Assembly: GCF_000002865.3 (NCBI RefSeq)
Contig: NW_001865075.1
Coordinates: forward strand, 288,259 to 337,431
Source of the DNA: Monosiga brevicollis MX1
Taxonomy: Eukaryota > Opisthokonta > Choanoflagellata > Craspedida > Salpingoecidae
DNA length: 49,173 nucleotides
Direction of reading: 5' to 3'
The stretch's first letter is position 1. Each line of letters starts with the position of its first letter. The notes beneath the pieces are model-generated. The model made no database searches and was not told where the DNA came from. It worked only from the letters and a program-made list of their open reading frames with translations. The position numbers were made by a program, and so were the translations under genes. Shown one piece after another: positions 1 through 14,633 of the stretch.

Positions 1-61
1 TCTGATGGCGATTGCGCGTGCATCAAGGGGAGTGGGTGGGATGTCAGCTACTTTTTGTTTT

Positions 62-119
<58 letters not shown>

Positions 120-993
120 CGGCAAGCACGTGTGCTTCGGCTGCTTCTTCTTCTTCTTCTTCTTCTTCTTCTTCTTTCTTCATCATCATCATCGCTGGTC
201 GTTGGCTATCGCTTCATGGATCAGATTGGCAGGCATGGGTAACGTGGCAATGTGTGCCCGTGTGGCTGATGGCACAAGTGAAGCCAAGCCAAGCCGCAAC
301 GACAATCACAACATGCAGCTCTTGGATTTTGTGCATACGCGCAACCTGTCCCATTTCAACTGTCACAGTTCCCACGCCTCCAACGCTTCCCTTGCGACAA
401 GACGAGCAGCTGCTCCGCCCTTGTCCCCAGTCACACCACACTGCAAAAGGGAATGATCGTGATCACAGTAGCCACGTCCTTTCCCATGGACTGGTCCCTC
501 CATCGACGCACACAGGGACTCGACACCACCAACCACCTCGCTTCAGGGCTCCATCAACTCACCCACAAGCTTGAGAGCTACTGGACAGCCTTGTGTGCAT
601 GGTCAAGCTCGATCAAGATACGGAGACGGAGAATCGCGACTCTGCGTGTCCCATTCTCCGTTCACCCCTTACTTCTCATGGCTGGTGCTGGCGCTGGCGC
701 TGGCGCCGAGTCGAGGCAAGGGGCTCCACGCCTTGCCCGTTCAGCTTCTTGACCGTGCAACAGCATCTTGCATGCGCACATGCCGTGTGGGCTGCTCTGA
801 CGCCAAGGCCGTCACGGCCAACCTACTTGTGGTCGACGGGTCGATCAGAATAGCATTTTACAGATCAACCGATCCAGCTCAACATCAACAACAACAACCA
901 GTCGTTATACCACAAACTCTCTTTGTTTGCTAGTTACCCTATTCGTGTTTGCTTTGCCTTTTGAACGTTACAGCGTTACACAGATCAAGCATC
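1..993. other. 5' flank with no recognisable gene
   Basis: No reading frame here has convincing protein character. The segment holds a (CA)n tract at about 63-118 and a (CTT)n tract at about 143-180, and open frames across them are low-complexity artefacts. The last 100 bases or so should contain the promoter and 5' UTR of the LEA-like gene that starts at 994, but I see no defined promoter element. Confidence 0.6.
63..118. repeat. (CA)n dinucleotide microsatellite
   Basis: Uninterrupted CA repeat, followed at 143-180 by a CTT trinucleotide run. Directly visible. Confidence 0.95.
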
Positions 994-2670
994 ATGGCGA
1001 CCCCAATGGAGCAGAACACTCGTGTTACCAACACGCTCGAGAACAACACCTTTGCCTCTGATGGCAAGGCTGCTGCCAACCATGCCGAGAACGCCAAGAT
1101 CAATTCCAAGGCCGCCGTTCGCGAGGCCGGCGAGGCCATCAAGTCTGGTGCCCGTGAGGCCCGTGACGAGGCCGGTAACCGTATGGAGCAGGCCAAGGAG
1201 CAAGCTTCTGCACAGGCTCAGTCCATGAAGAACTCCGTCGAGGCCAAGGCCGACTCGGTGGCCGACTCACTGAACCAGTCATATGAGAACGCCAAGGACA
1301 ACGTCGTGGACGGATACCAGTCCACCAAGCAGTCAATCAACGAGAAGACCGAGCGCGCCAAGGTCGAGGCCAGCAACCAGGCCACGGCTGCCAAGGAAAG
1401 CATCAAGGAGGGCGCCGAGCAGGTGCGCGACTACGCGGCCGAGAAGGCCGGCCAAGCCAAGGAAGCCATTGAGCGCAACGCCTCCAAGGCCTCAGCCAAG
1501 GCCACTGAAATCAAGGAAGAGGCCAAGGCCAAGGCCATTGATGCCAAGGACACCACCGTGGCCAAGGCCACTGAGATGAAGGAGAGCGCCAAGATCAAGG
1601 GCCAGGAGCTCAAGGAGGACGCCATCGAGGCCAAGGATCAGGCCAAGCAGGCCATCCACGAGAAGGCGGCCACTCAGGACGCCATCGAGCCCGAGAGCGC
1701 CGGCGCTGTCGTCATGCCCCAGGATTTGCGCGAGACACTCCAGGCGGCCAGCGAAGAGGAGCGTGCTGCTGCTCGCAACAAGCTGGCTGAGGCTCGTGAG
1801 GACCTGGCCTCGGCCCGCACGCACATTCGTGTGGCCCAGGAGGCTCGTGAGCAGGCTTCTTTTGGCTCTACCAACGCTGAGGTCGCCACCGGTGTGACTG
1901 GCCCCACCTTGGACGATCGTGCCGCCCCCGAATTTACGGGCAACACCACTGACCCCTCAGTCCTGGACAAGGCCTCTGAGAAGGCGACCTACGCCAAGGA
2001 GTCCATCAAGGAATCGGCTCACAATGCCAAGGAGGTGATCAAGGACAAGGCTGAAGACATTGAGGAGGCCATCATTGATACCTACGAGTCGGCCCGTGAC
2101 AAGCTCTCCAACGTACGTACCATTGCCTTGGCGTGTTTGTGTGTGTTGCTTTCTCTCTCTCCCTCCCTCTCTCTCTTTCTCTCGCTTTTTTTTTGAACGA
2201 GAACACGCGCGATTTGACGTTTCTCTGACCTTGTTGCTCTGCATGCTCTTTTATTGTGGGTGCGTTGACAGGTGTCCTCGGCAACCGAGCCCGAGCATAG
2301 CGAGGCCCAGGACAACATGGTCGAGGCCAAGGAAGAAGCCCAGGAAGGTGGTCACAACGCCTTCGAGACTGTCCGCGAGGGCATGTCCAACGCTGCCACC
2401 ACCATTTCAGAGGCCGTGTCGAGTGCCTACGAGCATGCCAAGGAGGCCGTCAGTCACATTGGCGCCGGTGCCGATGAGGCTGGTGAAGAGGCCAAGGCGG
2501 CCGGTCAGGAGCTGAAGGAGGGTGCCAAGGAGGCTGGTGCAGAGGCCAAGATGGCCTCCAAGGGCGCATCAGCTGAGGCGCAATACCACGGTGGCAACGC
2601 TGCCGATGCTGCCTCGGACGCGGCATCAGCTGAACGCGACGCCGTTACGGACGCTGTGTCAGCTCTGTAA
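994..2670 (+). CDS. LEA-like (group 3 type) Ala/Lys/Glu-rich helical protein
   Basis: Two exons, 994-2112 and 2272-2670, joined in phase 0 by a GT-AG intron, give about 505 residues. The ATG at 994 opens a sequence dominated by Ala, Lys, Glu and Asp with recurrent segments such as AKEAIERNASKASAKATEIK and AKESIKEGAEQVRDYAAEKA. This is the roughly 11-residue amphipathic periodicity of LEA_4/group 3 late-embryogenesis-abundant proteins. There is no Cys, transmembrane segment or signal peptide. Members of this family are hydrophilic, mostly disordered in solution, fold into helix on drying or at membranes, and protect proteins and membranes during desiccation, cold or osmotic stress. That role is inferred here. 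The alternatives are an apolipoprotein-like or other coiled-coil repeat protein, because composition alone cannot separate these. A pyrimidine-rich tract lies inside the intron. Exon structure is secure; family assignment is moderate. Confidence 0.75.
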
Positions 2671-4285
<1,615 letters not shown>

Positions 4286-7152
4286 ATGGCCGACATTCAC
4301 CCCATTGAAATCCTCATCGAGGAGCTGCAGGACGAAGATGTTCAGGTTAGACAAATCGACTTTTGTGCCCATGACGATTTCGCTGGCGGCTCCCTGCCAT
4401 GCCTCCTTTCTCGAGCGACTCAACTCATTGCTCTTGGGCCTCTTTCTACTGCGGCCGCCGACTACTTGAGTAGAATCGCTTGAACTCGGTCAAGCGCCTT
4501 TCCACCATCGCCCTGGCCCTTGGCGAGAAAGACACTCGCGATGAGCTTCTTCCATTCCTCCGCGGTCAGTCTCCTTTAACCTCGCGTCCAACAAGGCAGA
4601 CCACTTGCCTGACGTTTGCATGTCAGCACGAGGCCTCACACCCCATGTACTTTGCTTCCTATTGCAGACAAGCTTGATGATGAGGATGAAGTGCGCTTGG
4701 CCGTGGCTCAAGAGGTGAGCCCAACCCCCCGCTTTGCCATGTCCAGGGAAACGCAACAACGCCCGCTCGCTCTCGCTCGGGCAACCCAGCAGAAACGCCT
4801 GGTCTTGTGGTCAACGATTCACATCCAAGGGCCCAGCGAAAACCCTCACACGCGCGCGTTTCTTTCTTGTTGAAACAATGCGGCGTCGTCTTTTTAATAG
4901 CTCGCAAAATTTGTGCCCCTGGTGGGCGGCGAAGCCCATGCGCGCACCATCTTGCCCCCCCTTGAGCAGCTGGCCAACATCGATGAGATTGTTGTTCGCC
5001 AAAAAGCCGTCGAGTCAATGAACATCATCTGCCTGGCCATGCCTGACACACACATTGTCTCCGACTTTGTGCCGTGCGTCGATCGCCTTTCCACTGGTAC
5101 GCACGCCGAATTTTCCCCGATTCTCGTCATTGAGCGACGCCTTGTAGACTTCAACGGCGAGATAATCTCACCGCGCAATCGCTTTGGCCCGCTACCTACC
5201 TCCGTAGCCGAGTTTTTCTCGCCTCGCGCCTCGGCCTGCGGTCTGATTGCCACTCCATACATGCGTACATCTGAGGATGCGCGCTCCATCCTTCGCCAGA
5301 TTTTCTCCAACCTCTGCCGTGACGAGACTCCCATGGTGCGCCGCGCCGCTGCGGCTGCGCTCAAGGACATCTTGCCTCACGCCACGCCGCAAGTCACGGC
5401 CTCGGAAATCTTCCCACTGTTTGAGATGTTGGTCAAGGATGATCAAGACTCCGTCCGCCTCCTTGCCGTTTCTGCTGCCCCTGCACTCCTCACGCAACTC
5501 AACAGCATTGGTCAAGGCGGAGTTGTCATTGCCTCTCTCAACGCTGCCTCCAAGGACCGCAGCTGGAAAGTGCGCAATGCTGTGGCAGAGGCCTTCCCTG
5601 ATGCCCAGGCTGCTGTCCCTAGCGAGCAGCTCAAGGCCGAGCTCGTCCCCCTTCTCATTCGCCTTCTCAAGGACCAAGAGGCTGAGGTCCGCACTCACGC
5701 CGTCTTTCAGCTGCCCAAGGTTGGCGCGGCCCTTCCCGAGGCTGATCGTCGCGTCCTCTTCCTGACCAACTTCACCACCCTCATCAACGATATCGCGGGT
5801 GATACCAACGAGATGTGCGTTCAACTCTTGTTTCAACCCCGCCATCAGCCTGCTAGCCCTGCTACGAGCCTACCTACTCTGTTTGCCAACTCACATGCTG
5901 GTTCCTGCACGCTCGAATCAGGAACAACCACGTTCGTGCGGCCCTCTCTGGCGTTATTCCCCAGCTCGCTGCCCCCTTTGGCCGCGACAAGACGATGGAG
6001 CACCTCATCCCCATCATTGCCAAGCTGCTCAAGGACCCGGTATGTTTCACACCTGCTTTGACGAACTTGCGCTCGCGCCCGTTGCGAGTTTTCTTTGTTT
6101 CTTTTTAAGGGGCTGCTGCCAAGTTTGCCGCAACTCCTGCGCTCACAATGTTGCTGATGACACCACCCGCACTACTTATTTTCCCCCGCACAACCTGCTG
6201 ACATAGTTTGCTGAGGTTCGCCTCAACGTGGTTTCCAAGATCCACATGCTGCAAGACGTCATCGGTGGCGATCAAATCGCAGTTGCTCTTGTTCCCAGCA
6301 TTGTCAGCCTTGCAGGCGATAGCCAGTGGCGTGTGCGTCTGGCCATTGTCGAGCAACTTCCCGTGTTTGCTGGCTGCGTCGGCGCATCGCAATTCGATGC
6401 ACGCCTGATGCCCGTTGTCATGGTAAGCTCCTTGCCACTGATGTAAATGGTCTGGCCCTTTTGGGCTCTAACACACTGCGCTCACGCTGCTGGCCCGGTG
6501 TATCTGCCTCGCTAGTCTTGGTTGAGCGACAACATCTTTGCCGTCCGCGACAGCACGATCAAACAACTTCCCGGCTTGGTACAGAAGCTGGGCAACAGCT
6601 GGGCCAACAAGACCCTGGTCCCCCGCATCGTCGCTCTCAGCAACGAACAGTCCTATCTGCGCCGTCTCACCGGCCTGTTTGCTTTCAAGGTCCGTCTTGA
6701 TACCGTGCCGTGTTTGTCGTTCAGTACAGTGCCACTATGCTGTTCCTCACAAGCTGTGTGTGGGGGGTTGATGTCTATCTCTTTCTTTAGTCGACTGTTG
6801 CAGTCCTGGACGCAAGCACGATCAGCAAGGACGTGTTGCCTGCCATCCTGCGAAGGGCCACCGACCCTGTGCCCAATATTCGCTTCAACGTGGCCCAGGT
6901 TCTTGGCGAGATCAAGCGCAGCTTTGACAAGAGGTGAGCACCCCCCCCCTCCTTTTTTTTTTCCCTATTTCATTTCCCCCGGGTTGCTTGAGTCACTTGT
7001 TCCTCAACCCCTATCATTTTTCATTGCTCGCCACGCCTTGCTCTATCTCCCTGTTCAGCGCAATCACTAGCAAGGTCAAGCCGGCTCTGGATCAACTTGC
7101 AGCGGACTCGGATCCTGATGTCAAGTTTTTCGCCCAACGTGCTCAGAACTAG
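4286..7152 (+). CDS. PPP2R1A: Protein phosphatase 2A scaffold subunit A (PR65, HEAT repeats)
   Basis: Ten exons: 4286-4345, 4474-4564, 4668-4714, 4901-5096, 5208-5814, 5922-6039, 6207-6422, 6516-6689, 6791-6933 and 7059-7152. All junctions keep phase and give 581 residues, against 589 in human PR65-alpha. The ATG at 4286 sits in CCACCATGG. The protein is a run of HEAT repeats with family motifs throughout: LSTIALALG near residue 27, DETPMVRRAAAAALKD, DDQDSVRLLAV, EVRLNVVSKI, WRVRLAIVEQLP, NIRFNVAQVL, and DPDVKFFAQRA at the C-terminus. PR65 is the cytosolic and nuclear scaffold that holds the PP2A catalytic C subunit and a regulatory B subunit. The exon 4/5 and 5/6 junctions lie in loops between repeats, so a few residues there are uncertain. 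The 3' end faces the DONSON-like gene, with 470 bases between the two stop codons. Confidence 0.95.
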
Positions 7153-7622
7153 TCGTATTATGTTGCGTATGTGCACTATGTGTCTCTGTGTGCCAGAGTA
7201 AACACAATCATGTTTTCTTTTCTTCATCTGGCTGGCGCTGGTTCTTCTCATTTTCTGGGTCTCGTTTTTGTGTTCAAAAGTTGAGGTGTCGTCTTTTCGG
7301 TGTGCCTTCCCACACCACATTGCTCTGTGATTGACACCGCCCCCATCGCCTTGACTTTGCTGTGCCTTTGTCATTGCCGAATGATGTCCTTCTTTTCTTT
7401 CTTCTTTGATCTTCCTTCCACGTTTTGACCGCCAGCCGTCTTGTTTAAACGTTTGGGCGTTGCCGACACTCGAGTCGTTTTGAAATTGACTGCAGACATA
7501 ACAATCAACAGCCCTCCATTGCATTTAAAGCATGTGGTGCATCCAAGTATCGAGGCCACGGCCGCGCTCAGCGCAAAGCCCATGCTCCGAGGTACCGTTT
7601 GCACCTGCACATGGGGCTCAGA
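7153..7622. other. Convergent intergenic spacer
   Basis: This spacer lies between the stop codons of PP2A-A (+) and the DONSON-like gene (-). I see no coding signal or RNA gene. It must carry the 3' UTRs of both genes. Confidence 0.6.
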
Positions 7623-10600
7623 TCACAAATGGCGCCAGCGTGCGAATGCCGTGGCAGGGGTGATCAGTGGTGCAGTGGTTTCTGCCTCCTTGGCTGGGCT
7701 CTCGCTGTATAAATCTACTAAAAAGGCGTGCTTGGCTCTCGTTAGGCGTTGCAAGCGCTCACTCCACCCCGGGGGTGGCGCGCGACACAACAGCTCGCCC
7801 ACGTCGCTCGAGCACAGATGGCCCAGCTGTACGGGTTCACCTTCATGATCCTGGTCCTGCGCTTGTGCCTGGTCTGAAATGGGGTGGCTGAGCGTCGTTG
7901 CCAAGAGTGGATGTGCGTCTGCGACTTGAAATAGGTGAAGGAGTGCGGCAAATGTCCGTTCGGAATTGCCGCGCAAAGAAACCTCGCCAGGCAACTGGAC
8001 GAGGGCTTGCTCTTGCAATCTTGTTAAGGGAAGTGCGTTGATCGTGAGATGAACTAATGGGGGAACGGCAGGGCGCGTCTTTCAGCGACAAGCCACGACC
8101 GATAGGTCTCGTACCGCAGCCAGGCCATGGGCGTGAAGAATCCCTGCATCGTGATTGTTGCGGGTATCTTGCGTGAGCGACGAGTCTTGGAGGCATCTCC
8201 ACTCATTGCACTCTCCCGATATGTCAGGGTTGGCAACTACCAAGTTGATTGCAAATGCAGCAGTGGCAGGGGTATGAGATGCTCGTACAGGTAGTCGGGG
8301 AGGCGAGCCCAAGACGCTCGTTGGCCGCGGTGGCAACTGCGTGACCAAGGCTGACCTGAAGCTGGGCGTGAAGGAAGGGTACGTCGGCAACGAGACGCGG
8401 CGGGATGGTTTGCTTGCTGTTAAAGAAAAGGAGAAGTATTGGCCAGAATTATCACATCAGTTTCTCTCAAGTCCGCGAAGATGCAGGCTCGAGCAATCTG
8501 GAGGTGAGAAGCGCCATGCTGATGCAACACGACTCGGAAGCGTACGCACATGGCAGAATCACTGAGATAGTGGCGATTGAGCAGTAGATTGCCCAGTGCA
8601 TGGATGCTGTCGGCGCCATAAACCACGGCAGCTGAGCCAAGCGCCGAAGTTGGAGCGGGCTCTTTGTCGTCGGCACTCTGACGCCACAACAAAGGTCAAA
8701 GGGCACGGTCAGTCTTTGCAGATGGCAGGTGACGCATGGACTGGCAAAGCGCCAGAATCGAGGCTTTGAGAGCTGGTGTCCTCACGTACGAGCTCAAGTC
8801 CCTCGACCACAACGCGCGGCTTGCGTCGCCTGGAGGAACGACGGGGCGACGCTGAGCCCGGCAAGGGCTGGGCCGTAGTCTGGCTAAGTTCTTGATAGGT
8901 TTTGAAGGTCACGCCTATTCATATGCGTGCCAACAATAGATGAGACATGGCCAGCACGAAGCGGCAGGGAAGGCAAGCTGATGGTGCATTCCATCAAGTG
9001 CTCACCGTGAGCGCGCATGCGCTGGCGAAAGCCTTCTTTTGTGGCCGCAAGGTACGCCCGGGGCTGTGACTGGCCTCCGATAGAAGCCGAGCTGGGCGAT
9101 GGTCAAAGCGCAGTTTACAAGCAACATGCGTGAGACAAGTGCACGTCAAAGCCATGAGAAAAGAGCAAGACAAAAATCAAACCGCACCAAAACATGGCGT
9201 GGAGGGATTTGCAGTTGACAAAAAAGTAGGGCACTGCGCCTTGCAAAAGAAGGTCCAACAGAGACGTCAAGGCGGCTCGAAATTGTTCGACAAGCACAGG
9301 GAGCATTTTCTATCACAGCACGGGCTTGGTGAGCCTTTGGCAATCACGCGCGCGATTCAGCAAGACAAAGGAGAAGCCTGGGTGTTGTGTAAGCAATTGC
9401 AAGGTACCTGAAAGACGTCTGGAAGTGAATCTTCGCTCACGGCAAGGGTCTACATGCAGATGAGATGTGAGGTTGACCTGATATGCCGCTGTCGCCGTTG
9501 TGTCTATGTCCAGGGAAGATATTTGTAAAGGGCCGAAGGGAGCCTGGCAGGACGTACCTGAAGTTCGTCGAGGGGTGGAAAAGCATACGTATGGGAGGCT
9601 TGCAGCAGCGCCGTGGCCAGGCTGGCATCCTCGGTTGGACACCCGCCGAGGCGACGCAGCACTGCATTCACGGCGGTGTCGCGATCATGGGTGACATTTG
9701 GCATGTCAACTGACGAGGACAGTTGGACACTATTCATGAGTCGCGGGTCGAGTCCACTCGAGAGCCAGCTCATTGTGAGGTGATCCGTGGAGGGATCAGC
9801 CAAAGCTGATTCGCCATGTTCTAAGAGGACCAGCGCGAGTGTCATGAGGTGAGGTGGTACGGTCGAGAGGAAGAGCAAGGCCAGCCAGCTCCGTGGGCGC
9901 CCTTGTACCTGGGTCGGAAGCCTGCGCCCTAAGGCGTTGTCTTTGAAGCACGCGCTGATATTGCCCCTGTTCGTTGCCATCGCAGGAACAGAGAGAAACA
10001 AGAAAAGAAAAATTCACATGAACAAATGTATCAGCAACAACAACGATGGTTACGACAGCAACAATGTATCGAGGAGACAGTGGATGAGTTGTGCTGAGAA
10101 CTCGGCTGGGCCGTGTGAGACTCGACAAGGCACGCTCATTGTGAGTATCTGGGCCCCGATTAGTTCAGCCTCGTGTCATTGTCAAGGAAAAGAAAGAAGA
10201 AAATAACAAGACTCACCTGCGTTTGCGAGGGTGCGTTTGCGTGGCTGTTGTCAGCGCCGTGCTCAGATCCAAAAGGCTTTGAGGCTTTTACGTCCTCTAC
10301 GGTGGCGGTGCGCTGCGAAAGAGCCTGCATGCGCTGTTCATGGAGTGCAAACTGTCGGCTGACGGGGGAAATGTTTTGCAGGTGCGGGTTGATGCGACTC
10401 TGTGCGGGCCGCTGCTCGGGTGAAGACAAGCGGGCGCTGAGGGTGACTCGAGGGCCCGTGGCGCCCGAAGGAACGGGGACGGGCCGATTTCGCTCTGTGG
10501 GGCGCCTTAGAGGGCTGTGGCGGGGGCTACGACGGGGGCTGTGGCGTGGAGGAGCGAATTGCCGCTGTGAGGGGCCAAACAACTCGGGGGTCCCTGGGGT

Positions 10601-11047
10601 TGAGCCGGGTGGGCTGGCAGCTGGCGGCGGAGGGCTGGCTGGGGCTACAAATGTTGCCCGGGGTTGGTTGTGTCCAGGCACGGAGGACTGACGGCTGGTC
10701 TCAAGCGACGAGACTGGTGCATTGTCCCCAGTGGTAAGTGGTACGCTCGGCACCCTTGTGGCAGCAGCGCTCACAGCTGCAGCAGGACCCTGCAGAGCCT
10801 TTTCGGTCGAGCCCGAAACCACTACATCCTTCACCTCGGTTTTTGTTGCTGCTGCTTCTGGTGCTTCTGGTGCTGATGGTGGCGGCGGCGGCGGCGATGA
10901 GGATGACGATGGTGATAATGATGCGGACACGGGCACTACCGCCACCCCAACCCCTAGCTCCCCCCGAACCCAGGGCTCATCAAAGTCAAGGCGCGCTCGT
11001 TTCGGCTGTTTTGGCGCCCGCGCGCGAAACGGATTTCGCTGCGCCAT
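7623..11047 (-). CDS. DONSON: DONSON-like DNA replication protein
   Basis: Likely exons in transcript order: 11047-10217, 9908-9558, 9309-9188, 9091-9006, 8914-8790, 8677-8550, 8416-8356, 8210-8115 and 8009-7623. They join in phase to about 728 residues. The first 277 residues are a Pro/Ser/Ala-rich, presumably disordered tail that starts MAQRNPFRARAPK. The rest follows DONSON (Drosophila humpty dumpty) in order: RSWLALLFLSTVPP, then LTSLLDLLLQGAVPYFFVNC, ATKEGFRQRMRAHGVTF, SAAVVYGADSIHALGNLLLN, IPPRLVADVPFLHA and AGILHAHGLAA. Between the FFVNC and GVTF blocks the spacing equals the human protein exactly. DONSON acts in the nucleus, helping to load GINS during CMG helicase assembly and stabilising stressed forks. 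Exon 2 to exon 3 could include an extra exon near 9408-9477, and the acceptors at 8210 and 8009 are chosen by phase. A divergent myosin head was considered and fits less well. Confidence 0.75.
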
Positions 11048-11290
11048 TGCGATACTCTAAATTAGATCACACTTTGACTTTGAGGTGTAGGTGTGTGTGT
11101 GTGTGTAGGTGTGTGTGTGTGTGTGTGTGTGTGAGCTGAAAGGGTCGAGAGTAGAGAGCAGGCAGCAGGAAGCAGGGAGCAGAGAGCAGAGAGCAGGGAG
11201 CAGAGAGTAGAGAGCAGAGAGTAGAGAGTAGAGAGCAGAGAGTAGAGAGTAAAGAGTAGAGAGTAGAGTAGAGAGTAGAGAGAGTAGAGA

Positions 11291-11324
<34 letters not shown>

Positions 11325-11421
11325 ATTGGTTTGGTCGGTTTGAGAAAGAGCAAAGGAAAAGCACAACTACCACATAGAGAGAGAGAGAGAGAGAGAGGGA
11401 GAATTTCAATGTTGATGTTTT

Positions 11422-11476
<55 letters not shown>

Positions 11477-11785
11477 AGAGACGAGAGGTGAGTTTGCGAT
11501 CGCGTCGATGGGGGCAGTGGGTCGTCTGTGTCTCGGGATCGGATGGGGTGGGCCGTTTGTGCGGGCTTCTTTGTTGATGGTTCTACTTGGACACTCTCCT
11601 TCTCCGGGCTACCGACCATCAAATCTCTTTCGATCCGATCGATCGTGGGCTTTGGCGTGCTCGTTGCGTGATCTTTTGCACGCTCCTCGAGGTCGTTTTG
11701 TTGACGAGGCACCCTGCTGGCTTTGCCTTTTTTTTTTTTTACCATAGCTGGCCTTGACGTCTCCTAGCAAGAGATATCCATCAAC
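11048..11785. repeat. Divergent intergenic region made of simple and degenerate repeats
   Basis: This region lies between two divergent starts (DONSON-like, -, and SGNH, +). It holds a GT tract (about 11090-11132), a degenerate AGAGTAGAGAGCAG-type minisatellite (about 11145-11290), GA tracts (11291-11320 and 11376-11400) and a CT tract (11427-11462). Between the GA tracts lies a unique block at 11321-11375 that recurs near 45200. The promoters of both genes must lie here; no element is identifiable. Confidence 0.8.
11321..11375 (+). repeat. Dispersed repeat, copy 1
   Basis: The block begins ATGAATTGGTTTGGTCGG and ends AAGCACAACTACCACAT. It is collinear with 45200-45264 and likewise directly follows a GA tract. 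See the other copy for the shared words. Confidence 0.75.

Positions 11786-14633
<2,848 letters not shown>

Noticed and set aside
7623-9309. Divergent myosin motor domain
   Set aside because: One segment resembles the myosin helix before the actin-binding loop, but there is no P-loop or switch motif. The ordered blocks and exact spacing fit DONSON better.
9408-9477. Extra DONSON exon (VNLTSHLHVD...)
   Set aside because: Its splice sites are good, but including it leaves a phase that no acceptor before the next exon can satisfy, while skipping it keeps phase 0.
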